Positions 50,645-58,188 of a stretch of DNA of 64,000 nucleotides are shown one piece after another. A program made the translations under genes and the position numbers. The notes beneath the pieces were generated by a model. The model ran no database searches, had not been told where the DNA came from, and saw only the letters and a list, made by a program, of their open reading frames with translations. Source of the stretch: Blastocatellia bacterium (GTDB lineage Bacteria > Acidobacteriota > Blastocatellia > Chloracidobacteriales > Chloracidobacteriaceae); contig JAIBAN010000013.1 of NCBI GenBank assembly GCA_019695185.1, positions 1 to 64,000 of the forward strand, given 5' to 3'. The number at the start of each line of letters is the position of its first letter. The first letter of the stretch is position 1.

Positions 50645-51304
50645 ATGTCCCGTTCCTTTCCCGCAATTCGTTTGACCCTGGTTACTCTCCTGCTTCTGAC
50701 GTTTTGCTTGGCGTCAACTTCATCCACCTGGGCCAGACAGCCGCAGGAGGAAAAAAGCGCCAAAGCGAAAAAAGAAGAAAAAAGCAAATCCGCCCAGCCG
50801 GTGGAATATGTCAGCCCCGATGCCGGGGTAAAATTCGTCAAACCCAGCCCCGATTGGGAAGTGATTTCACCTCCCAGCAGCATCTTCCAATCTCTTGTCT
50901 GCATTCCTCCTTCCGGGGAGCAAGTTGACCGTTTCACGCAGCGGTTTGTGGTGTTGGTTTATCCGGGCAGTGCGATTGTCGGCGGGATGGAATTTCGCCG
51001 CCAGCAATTGAACAATGTGACTTCGGGAAAGAAGCTGGTTCCCTATACCGTCCATCAAAACCGGTTTGAAAAAGCCAAACTGGCGGGTAAGGATGCCGAC
51101 TTGTTTGAGTACGAATTTGAACTGCCTCCGCCGGATGTGTCCATGCGGACGCTCGAATACGGTTTGTATTACCAAGGGAATTTTTATGTGGTGCAGGCCA
51201 CTGCGCCCATCAGCGATTGGGAAAATCCTGAAATTGCCGGGATGTTTGAACGGACGTTCAAAAGCTTTGGATTTGTGCGCCTAGCTCCGAATAATTCGCG
51301 CTAA
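50645..51304 (+). CDS. Exported protein of unknown function inside the beta-oxidation cluster
   Basis: About 219 residues from ATG 50645 (GGAGG upstream). A signal peptide (SFPAIRLTLVTLLLLTFCLA) is followed by a lysine/glutamate-rich linker (QPQEEKSAKAKKEEKSKSAQ) and a compact domain (VSPDAGVKFVKPSPDWEVIS, AKLAGKDADLFEYEF, YGLYYQGNFYVVQATAP, EIAGMFERTFKSFGF). The layout of the domain recalls PsbP/DcrB-type exported proteins, a weak impression. Its place between fadA and fadE suggests a link to lipid uptake or envelope lipids but may be accidental. Confidence 0.6.
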   Translation: MSRSFPAIRLTLVTLLLLTFCLASTSSTWARQPQEEKSAKAKKEEKSKSAQPVEYVSPDAGVKFVKPSPDWEVISPPSSIFQSLVCIPPSGEQVDRFTQRFVVLVYPGSAIVGGMEFRRQQLNNVTSGKKLVPYTVHQNRFEKAKLAGKDADLFEYEFELPPPDVSMRTLEYGLYYQGNFYVVQATAPISDWENPEIAGMFERTFKSFGFVRLAPNNSR

Positions 51305-51381
51305 GCAGTGAAGCCGAATCAGCCAAGCCAGACTCTTCCAAAGATTCTCAGGAGTTTTTGTGAAAATTTGGAAGAGGAGGC

Positions 51382-51410
51382 TTGACTTTTTTTGGTTTTT
51401 CGTTCTGAAT
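51382..51410 (+). promoter_or_regulatory. Putative fadE promoter with -35 TTGACT
   Basis: TTGACT at 51382-51387 is a good -35 box; at 17-18 bp spacing the -10 (CTGAAT or TGAATG) falls into the FadR-type operator at 51406. Weak -10, so tentative, but the overlap fits repression by occlusion. Confidence 0.4.
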
Positions 51411-51423
51411 GAGTATTCATTCA
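51406..51423. promoter_or_regulatory. FadR-type operator upstream of fadE
   Basis: TGAATGAGTATTCATTCA has perfect 7-bp arms (TGAATGA/TCATTCA) and agrees with the Bacillus FadR consensus at 17 of 18 positions. It lies 84 bp before the fadE ATG, the same distance as the site before fadR. Confidence 0.8.
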
Positions 51424-51507
51424 CCGCTTTCTTTCACCAGGCACTCATATCCGTTTTCATCATACTCATCTGCTTGGACAGAAGGTCGAAAAGAAAGGAA
51501 GTTCCGT

Positions 51508-53313
51508 ATGTCAACGCCAGTGTTAGCCGTTTCCGAAAAAAAATACATAAAGGGAGGTTCGTTTTTGCTTGAAAACGCCTCTCCGAATGACGTGTTCACT
51601 CCTGAAGACTTTACCGAGGAACATCGCATGATTCAGCAGACGATCCGTGATTTCGTCTGGGAAGAAGTCATGCCGCTGCTCCCTCAACTTGAACAACAAT
51701 GCAAAAACTCAAACTTTGACGTGACCGTGAGCCTCCTGCACAAGGCTGCCGAACTGGGGATTTTGGCGGCTGACATTCCGGCCAAATACGAAGGTGGGGA
51801 AATGTGCAAGGTGTCGGGCATGATTGGGGCAGAAGAAGTTTCCGTGACCGGCGGTTTCTCAGTCTCGTTGGGCGGACATATTGGAATCGGCACTTGGCCG
51901 ATTACCTATTTCGGCACGCCTGAGCAGAAAGCCAAATACCTGCCCTTGTTGGGGCAAGGGAAACTGCTGGCGGCCTATGCCTTGTCGGAACCGGGCAGCG
52001 GTTCTGACGCTCTGGGCGCGCGCACCAAAGCGGTTCTCAGCGAAGACGGCCAGCATTACATCCTCAACGGCACCAAAATGTGGATTACCAATGCCGGTTT
52101 TGCTGACATCTTTATTGTGTTCTGCAAGATAGACGGCGACAAGTTTTCAGCCTTTATCGTGCATCGGGACAGCGAAGGGCTGCACACGGGCAAGGAAGAA
52201 GACAAAATCGGGATTCACAGTTCCTCGACCCGTCAGTTGATATTGGAAAACGTCAAAGTTCCGGCGGAAAACCTGCTGGGCGAAATCGGCAAAGGCCACC
52301 TGATTGCCTTCGGTTGTCTCAACTTTGGCCGCTTGAAGTTGGGTGGCAGCGTCGTTGGCGCAGCCAAACAGGTGCTCAAGCATTGCGCCCAATACAGCCA
52401 GGAACGCAAACAGTTTGACAAACCGTTGTGCTCGTTTGGTGCCATCAAACACAAAATGGGCGAGATGGTGGCGCGGATTTACGCTTCGGAAAGCATGGCC
52501 TATCGCGCTGCCGGCCTGACCGATTCGATTCTGTCGGGTGTCGAGGCAGACGACTCGGCGACGATTCTCAAAGGCGTCGAGGAATACGCGATTGAATGCT
52601 CGATTATGAAAGTCTACGGCAGCGAAATGCTTGATTATGTCGTGGACGAAGGCGTGCAGATTTACGGTGGTTACGGTTATTCGGAAGAATATCCGGTGGC
52701 CCGGCACTATCGTGATTCGCGCATCAACCGGATTTTCGAAGGCACCAACGAAATCAACCGCCTGCTCGTACCGGGGATGCTCCTCAAGCGCGCCATGAAG
52801 GGCGAACTGCCGCTCCTGCCAGCCGTCAAAAAACTGATGGACGAAGTGCTGGAACTGCCGACCTTCGAAGAACCCGTCGAGGGACTCCTGGCTGCGGAGC
52901 AGAAACTGCTCGAAAACGCCAAGAAAATCGGCCTCTTTATCGCTGGTGTCGCCGTTCAGAAATACATGAACAAGATTGCCGACGAACAGGAAGTCATGAT
53001 GGCCATGAGCGACATCACCATGGACATCTTTGCCATGGAAAGCTCGCTGCTGCGCACCCTCAAACGGGTGGCAAAGGACGGCGAAGCCAAGAGCCAGACG
53101 ATGATTGACGCCACCCAGGTGTTTATCAACGATGCGTTTGGCCGGGTTGAAATGACTGCCCGCCGCATTCTGCCGCGTTTGGCTGAAGGCGACACGCTTC
53201 GGATGTATCTGGCCACGCTCAAACGCTTTGCCAAGCAAACGCCGGTGGACACAGTGGAACTCCGGCAACGGCTGGCCAACCGGGTGACGGAAGTTGGCGG
53301 TTATCCCATCTAA
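51508..53313 (+). CDS. fadE: Acyl-CoA dehydrogenase, FadE (YusJ)-like
   Basis: About 601 residues from ATG 51508 (AGGAAG upstream). It carries out the first step of beta-oxidation, FAD-dependent dehydrogenation of acyl-CoA. Family motifs: AYALSEPGSGSDALGARTKA (FAD binding), MWITNAGFADIFIVF, and YGGYGYSEEYPVARHYRDSR, then FEGTNEINRLLV with the catalytic Glu in FEGT. The length near 600 with a C-terminal helical extension is that of Bacillus FadE rather than the 380-residue short-chain forms. A FadR-type operator lies upstream; a hairpin follows the gene. Confidence 0.9.
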   Translation: MSTPVLAVSEKKYIKGGSFLLENASPNDVFTPEDFTEEHRMIQQTIRDFVWEEVMPLLPQLEQQCKNSNFDVTVSLLHKAAELGILAADIPAKYEGGEMCKVSGMIGAEEVSVTGGFSVSLGGHIGIGTWPITYFGTPEQKAKYLPLLGQGKLLAAYALSEPGSGSDALGARTKAVLSEDGQHYILNGTKMWITNAGFADIFIVFCKIDGDKFSAFIVHRDSEGLHTGKEEDKIGIHSSSTRQLILENVKVPAENLLGEIGKGHLIAFGCLNFGRLKLGGSVVGAAKQVLKHCAQYSQERKQFDKPLCSFGAIKHKMGEMVARIYASESMAYRAAGLTDSILSGVEADDSATILKGVEEYAIECSIMKVYGSEMLDYVVDEGVQIYGGYGYSEEYPVARHYRDSRINRIFEGTNEINRLLVPGMLLKRAMKGELPLLPAVKKLMDEVLELPTFEEPVEGLLAAEQKLLENAKKIGLFIAGVAVQKYMNKIADEQEVMMAMSDITMDIFAMESSLLRTLKRVAKDGEAKSQTMIDATQVFINDAFGRVEMTARRILPRLAEGDTLRMYLATLKRFAKQTPVDTVELRQRLANRVTEVGGYPI

Positions 53314-53318
53314 TATTG

Positions 53319-53373
53319 AAGGCTGAGGACTGAGGACAAAATCAGGACTGAGGACTGAGGACTGAGGACTGAG
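53319..53373. repeat. Heptamer array, GGACTGA type, unpaired
   Basis: Two blocks of GGACTGA units (two and four) separated by AAAATCA follow the fadE stop within 6 nt. I find no complementary arm before the next gene. Confidence 0.75.
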
Positions 53374-53403
53374 AATCAGTTCCGGCAGCTTCAAAAAGAA
53401 ACA

Positions 53404-53440
53404 AGGCGCGGGAACCTGGAAACGGGTTTCCGCGTCTTTG
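53404..53440 (+). terminator. Terminator-like hairpin after fadE
   Basis: CGCGGGAACC pairs with GGTTTCCGCG (one G-T) around an 8-nt loop, followed by TCTTTGCATTTT, a weak T-rich tail. Confidence 0.55.
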
Positions 53441-53552
53441 CATTTTCAGGGTCGGTTTGACACCCTGCGTCGAAGGAATTCACGCGTAGGAACGCAACCA
53501 CCAGTTTTTCCCAAAAACATTCTCAGAAAAATCTGCCAGTTCAGGAATCTTT

Positions 53553-55712
53553 ATGTTGCAAAAAGTACTGCGGCAGCGAATTGCTGCCTTGTTTGTTTGT
53601 GTGGCGGGAGTGTTAACCGCCATTCCCTTTGCCGGAACCCAGGCATCCATCCAAAAAGGCCAGAGCGTTGCTCCCAAATTTAACTCTGTGACCAGAGTGC
53701 CGGTTGGCCCCGGCGGGATTGGGGCAAATAATCTTGCCGTCAATTCCGTCACAAATCGGGTCTATACTTCCAATAACTCCAGCCGAAATGTAACAGTGCT
53801 GGATGGCACGACCCGTGCCATTATCACCAATATTCCGGTTGGTGTGGGGCCACAAGGGATTGCTGTCAATGAATCCACCAACCGAGTGTATGTTGCCAAT
53901 GAAGGAACAGGGAGTGTCAGTGTCATTGATGGGGCAATCAATACAGTCCTTTCTTCAATTTCAGTTGGTGCTCAACCCTTCCGGATTGCTGTCAACCCGA
54001 CCACCAATCGAATTTTTGTAGCTTGTACTGACCTTGCCTCCAAAAATGTAATTTTTGTTCTTGATGGGGCCACAAATTCAGTGATTGGAACGGCTCCGAC
54101 ACAATCATTTCCTTTGGGCATTGGAGTAAACCCAAGTACAGATTTGGTTTACGTTGCCTGTGAAACAGGAGTGACTGTGTTGAACGGGACCACTTTGGCA
54201 GTTGTCGCAAATATTTCGGCCATTTACCGCCCTGAAGGAATCGGTGTCAATCCAGCTACAAATCGTATTTATGTGAGCAACTCGTCGAACCCCCAAGTAC
54301 TTGTCATTGACGGCTTAACCCAAACTGTCAGTGCTACGTTGCAATCTCTTTCAGGTACTTCGAATGTTGCTGTGAACCCAACAACCAACCGTATCTATTT
54401 TTCCCGTCCTGGAACAGGGACATTTGCGGTTTTGGATGGTGCGACAAACACGGTTCTGCCGTTGGTTTCAGGCCTCTCTAGCGGGATTGCGGTAAATCAG
54501 GTCACGAATCAGGTGTTTACTTCAGCTACTGGGCTGGTGGCACAGATTGATGGAAATACAAATTCGGAAATTGGTCGGTCGGTGATTGGCAACAACCTTG
54601 TTTCAATTGCCGTTCACCCAATTTTAGGACGAGTCTATGTTCTCAATCAAAGTGCCCGGACTGTTTCCGTACTTGATGGGAAAACTGGTGCGCTTGTGAC
54701 GACCCTTTCAGTATCTGGTACCGGTCAATTTGACCTTGTTGTGAATCCGGTCACCAATCGTTTATATGTGGGAACTCTGTTTCAAGGAATTCAGGTTTTT
54801 GATTGTCTGACAAATGAATTCCTTACAACAATTCCTGCATTTGCAGTGACTCGGGTGGGTATGGTGATAAACCCGGTGACCAATTTGCTCTACACTGTGG
54901 ATAACACTTCAGGCTCAATCAAAGTGATTGATTGCAAAACAAACACGCTGGCTGCAACCATTTTTCTCTCACAAGGTAGTCCAAACGAGCTTGCCCTTGA
55001 TCTTATTACCAACCGGATTTATGCAATGTATACAGGGTCAGTCCGTGTGATTGATGGTTATTCAAATACAGCCATTGCTACAATTAATCCGGTTGAGCCC
55101 CATTCTTATCAAAGCATTGCTGTAAACCCCAAAAAGAACTTGATTTACCTGACGAACACTGCCCAGGTGCCTCATCGAGTGAGTGTCATTGATAGCCGCT
55201 CCCTAATTCAGATTACCAGTATTCCAGTTGACTATAGACCACTAAATATTGAGGCCAATTCAGACAATAATCGGGTTTATGTAACTCATCCTGATTCTGC
55301 TTTGGTTACATTCATTGATGGTAATACCAACACAGTCCAGGAAACCAGTTCGAATGTTTTTGGCCCAATAGGAACTGCTGTTGACCCTCTTGGTTCACAA
55401 GCCTATGTCCCGAACGCTTATGACGATACCTTGACCATCTTTGATGAAGGAGATGAAAACCCGCGTGCTCCGAAAGTTCTGTTTTTTACTCCAAATCTTG
55501 GCTTGGCGGGCACTCCGGTCACAATTTTGGGAAAAAACCTGGGAACCACAAACAGTGTTACTTTGAATGGTGTATCTGTTGCATTTACAGTGAATTCGGC
55601 AAGTCAACTGACGATTACAATTCCCAACAATGCCCGGACTGGCCAACTGGTTATCACCAATTCAAGCGGTTCATCGAATGCTGGAGTGTTTACCGTGATT
55701 CGGCAAAAGTAG
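53553..55712 (+). CDS. Secreted YVTN-repeat beta-propeller protein with C-terminal IPT/TIG domain
   Basis: This 719-residue exported protein has a signal sequence (AALFVCVAGVLTAIPFAGTQ). About fourteen repeats of 40-45 residues follow the pattern GIAVNPxTNRIYVxN...VxVIDGxTNTVxATI (YVTN family; for example GIAVNESTNRVYVANEGTGS). The last 85 residues are an IPT/TIG domain (PKVLFFTPNLGLAGTPVTIL) ending GVFTVIRQK, the same ending type as the PD40 paralogues. Codon use is more AT-rich than the neighbours. AGGAA lies before the ATG and a strong terminator follows. Surface adhesion is likely; no catalysis is visible. Confidence 0.85.
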   Translation: MLQKVLRQRIAALFVCVAGVLTAIPFAGTQASIQKGQSVAPKFNSVTRVPVGPGGIGANNLAVNSVTNRVYTSNNSSRNVTVLDGTTRAIITNIPVGVGPQGIAVNESTNRVYVANEGTGSVSVIDGAINTVLSSISVGAQPFRIAVNPTTNRIFVACTDLASKNVIFVLDGATNSVIGTAPTQSFPLGIGVNPSTDLVYVACETGVTVLNGTTLAVVANISAIYRPEGIGVNPATNRIYVSNSSNPQVLVIDGLTQTVSATLQSLSGTSNVAVNPTTNRIYFSRPGTGTFAVLDGATNTVLPLVSGLSSGIAVNQVTNQVFTSATGLVAQIDGNTNSEIGRSVIGNNLVSIAVHPILGRVYVLNQSARTVSVLDGKTGALVTTLSVSGTGQFDLVVNPVTNRLYVGTLFQGIQVFDCLTNEFLTTIPAFAVTRVGMVINPVTNLLYTVDNTSGSIKVIDCKTNTLAATIFLSQGSPNELALDLITNRIYAMYTGSVRVIDGYSNTAIATINPVEPHSYQSIAVNPKKNLIYLTNTAQVPHRVSVIDSRSLIQITSIPVDYRPLNIEANSDNNRVYVTHPDSALVTFIDGNTNTVQETSSNVFGPIGTAVDPLGSQAYVPNAYDDTLTIFDEGDENPRAPKVLFFTPNLGLAGTPVTILGKNLGTTNSVTLNGVSVAFTVNSASQLTITIPNNARTGQLVITNSSGSSNAGVFTVIRQK

Positions 55713-55732
55713 CCCAATTGACACGTTCTCTA

Positions 55733-55780
55733 CAAAAAAGGCGCAGGGAGTCATTTCAAACTTCCTGCGCCTTTTCCTTT
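55733..55780. terminator. Rho-independent terminator after the YVTN gene
   Basis: AAAAGGCGCAGG and CCTGCGCCTTTT form a stem around GAGTCATTTCAAACTT, followed by CCTTTTT. It can serve both converging genes. Confidence 0.8.
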
Positions 55781-55797
55781 TTCACAATGGAAACCTC

Positions 55798-55826
55798 AAT
55801 CCTCAGTCTTCAGTCCTCAGTCCTCA
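55798..55826. repeat. Heptamer array, TCAGTCC type, unpaired
   Basis: Three to four TCAGTCC-like units end exactly on the stop codon of the beta-helix/dockerin gene (TGA read from 55824-55826), so the array supplies the stop. Confidence 0.7.
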
Positions 55827-58016
55827 AAACGTCGTTTGCCCAAAGGAAACCGCCCGCAGAAACGTAAAATCCGTGGTGGTCAATTGGCCGTTGCCCCGAC
55901 TGCCGTTGGCGTTGGCTGGAATCACGTCCACTGACAGGGACTGCCGCGCGGTGGGGGCGACCTGAAAGAGCAGAAAGGCCCGCGCCAGAGTGATGTCATT
56001 GGTCTGGAACAGGCCGTCAGCGTTGGCGTCTCCCAAAAGAACAAACTCCGGAAAGGTGGAATTGGGGTCGGCAGGATTTGAGGCATTGACCGGCAGGTTT
56101 TGCGACGTGGCTTCATTTCCGGCAGCCCGGACGGTCAGAAAGCCGTTGATATTTCCGGTTCCATTTGTGGAGGGCGGCACCTGCACCTGAATGTTTGTCG
56201 CTGTGACAGACAGCACCGTGGCGGGAATCCGGCGGGAACCTCCGAAAAAGACCTGGGTGTCGCCCGGAACAAAGCCGCTTCCCGTTACCAAAATCGTTTT
56301 CCCGGAGGTCGAAGCCAGCGGGTAAAAGTTCTGAATCAACAGAAATTCGGCGATTTCAAAAGCTCCGATGTCGAAAAATGAGTATTGCGGGCGTGACACG
56401 TTGTCAAAGTCATTGAGCACCTCCGGGAGCGTCGCCCCGGCATTGAACGCCAGTGAAGCCCCGCTCAGATGCAGGTCCGGCGTCGCCAGATTCGGATTGA
56501 CGAAACTGGGATTGACGCCAAGGGAATGAACATCATTCGGGGAACTGGCCCGGTACGCGGTCAATCCCGTGTAAAAGGTGTCGTTCCAGTAAAACCGGGC
56601 CTGGGAAACATCCGCGTCCACAAACCAGAGGTTGTAATCAATCAGGTTGTTTTGCGTGTTGGTCTGGGCGACGGCAGTTCCGAGCAGAATCCGGTTGTTG
56701 GTCGAGCCGTAAATGATGTTGTTTTCAACCTGATTGTTTTCGGCGTACTGGATAAAAATTTCGGCCCGCGAAGCATCGTTCTGGACGCTTCCCGTCAGAA
56801 CGTTGTTCCGATAGAAGGTGTTGTTGAAAAACTTGCAGTTTCGGACCCGTCCCCGGTTGACATCATACCCGCCGAAAGCCAGTCCAATCTTGTCGTTGTT
56901 GTAAATCAGGTTGTTTTTGACGATGACATTGGTGGCAATCACGCCCGGATTTTCCGCGCCGACTTCGATGCCAATATCGGATTCGGTGACGATGTTGCGC
57001 TCGATGATGATGTCGCGGCCTCCGTCAACGTAAATGGCTCCGGCAAAACCACCGCCATAGTTGGAACGTGCCCGCCGGACCACATTTCCGCGACAGACGC
57101 CGTTGCGGGCCGCATCCTTGGCCGGGTCCGGACAGGTGCCTTCACCGGCAATGAAATCAATCCCGATATTGTTGACATCGTGAACCTGATTGTTGGTGAC
57201 CTGAAACAGTTCGACGTTGCCGTTGAGGGTGAGAGCTTCGCTTTGGGCCGGGTCGCAATCATAGATTTCATTTCCGTCAAGAATCAGGTCGGAAATCGAA
57301 GTCGTTGCGTTTGTGCCATAGACCCCGATACCCTGGGCCTCGGTTCCCCGAATTTCATGAATCCGGCAGTTACGGATTTCAATATGGTGACTGGCTCCTT
57401 CCAGATAGACCCCGGCTCCGAAATTGACGTTGCGATTGTTGACGATTTCCAGACCCTGCAAGCGGAAATAGCTTTGGTCCACGATTTCAAACATGTTGCT
57501 GCCGGATTTGCCGGTTCCATCCACAATCACCACATCGCTTTGGTAGTTGCGCAGGGTGATAAATCCGGCACTGGCATTGCCGGAAACGTTGACAATCACT
57601 TTTTCATTGTAGGTTCCGGCCAGAATATTCACCGTTGCACCAGGGGAGGCCGTGTTACAGGCTTTTTGGATGGTCCGCCACGGATGGGCCTGACTGCCAT
57701 CATTGTTGTTGTTGCCCTGGGTTGAAACGTAGAAAACCGCTCCTTGTGCCCGGACTGGCATTGTCCCGGCACTTAAAATCCAGACGAAAGGCAAAATCCA
57801 TAAGATTCCTTTTTCAAAACCTTCACCGCAGAGGCGCTGAGATGGTGCTGAGATTAGGCTGAGAAAATCAATTAAAACTCTACGAAAACTCAGCGGACCT
57901 CTGCGCCTCTGCGGTGAGAAAACTCCTGATTGACTCGATTTGCAACAAAAACACAAAGAGTGCCACAATCTGAGTCCATCATTTTTTGCACGGTCTTGGA
58001 ATAATTCTCGCTTCAT
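55824..58016 (-). CDS. Secreted right-handed beta-helix protein with IPT/TIG and dockerin-like domains
   Basis: Residues about 95-500 form a NosD/DUF1565-type beta-helix (FYVSTQGNNNNDGSQAHPWR entry, then NNQVHDVNNIGIDFIAGEG, NLIYNNDKIGLAFGG). An IPT/TIG-like domain (about 560-650, VTGSGFVPGDTQVFFGG) and a dockerin-like pair (LLGDANADGLFQTNDITLAR, NGQLTTTDFTFLRAV) close the 730 residues. The start is uncertain: from ATG 58016 (AGG upstream) residues 33-69 are encoded by the CACCGCAGAGGCGC element; an in-frame TTG at 57794 with AAGGA upstream would give a short signal (LPFVWILSAGTMPVRAQ). The element may have inserted in the 5' end. Confidence 0.75.
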   Translation of the reverse strand: MKRELFQDRAKNDGLRLWHSLCFCCKSSQSGVFSPQRRRGPLSFRRVLIDFLSLISAPSQRLCGEGFEKGILWILPFVWILSAGTMPVRAQGAVFYVSTQGNNNNDGSQAHPWRTIQKACNTASPGATVNILAGTYNEKVIVNVSGNASAGFITLRNYQSDVVIVDGTGKSGSNMFEIVDQSYFRLQGLEIVNNRNVNFGAGVYLEGASHHIEIRNCRIHEIRGTEAQGIGVYGTNATTSISDLILDGNEIYDCDPAQSEALTLNGNVELFQVTNNQVHDVNNIGIDFIAGEGTCPDPAKDAARNGVCRGNVVRRARSNYGGGFAGAIYVDGGRDIIIERNIVTESDIGIEVGAENPGVIATNVIVKNNLIYNNDKIGLAFGGYDVNRGRVRNCKFFNNTFYRNNVLTGSVQNDASRAEIFIQYAENNQVENNIIYGSTNNRILLGTAVAQTNTQNNLIDYNLWFVDADVSQARFYWNDTFYTGLTAYRASSPNDVHSLGVNPSFVNPNLATPDLHLSGASLAFNAGATLPEVLNDFDNVSRPQYSFFDIGAFEIAEFLLIQNFYPLASTSGKTILVTGSGFVPGDTQVFFGGSRRIPATVLSVTATNIQVQVPPSTNGTGNINGFLTVRAAGNEATSQNLPVNASNPADPNSTFPEFVLLGDANADGLFQTNDITLARAFLLFQVAPTARQSLSVDVIPANANGSRGNGQLTTTDFTFLRAVSFGQTTF
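57824..57916. repeat. Inverted repeat, CACCGCAGAGGCGC family, at the 5' end of a gene
   Basis: Ends 57824-57837 and 57903-57916 are perfect 14-bp complements. The inside is an imperfect continuation (CTGAG and CTCAG motifs). It is related to 28579-28669 but degenerate inside, and lies within the open frame of the beta-helix gene. Confidence 0.75.
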
Positions 58017-58188
58017 TTTTATAACCTATTGAATTGGAAGTGGTTATCTTTCGGAAAAAGTGGTCGGCAGGTTTGGCATATTGATTGCATTTGTTCCTGA
58101 CCGATTCAGACTGATTTTTTATAAACGAATTTGCATCCTGGCGAACAAGATTCCTGCAACAACACTCGATGGGAAGTGAGGAAAGTTT

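Noticed and set aside
52147-53394. 415-residue minus-strand frame
   Set aside because: Antisense to fadE, and its start is made of GGACTGA repeat sequence.
56469-57725. 418-residue plus-strand frame
   Set aside because: Antisense to the beta-helix gene; sequence mirrors the NN-rich coils and has no family features.
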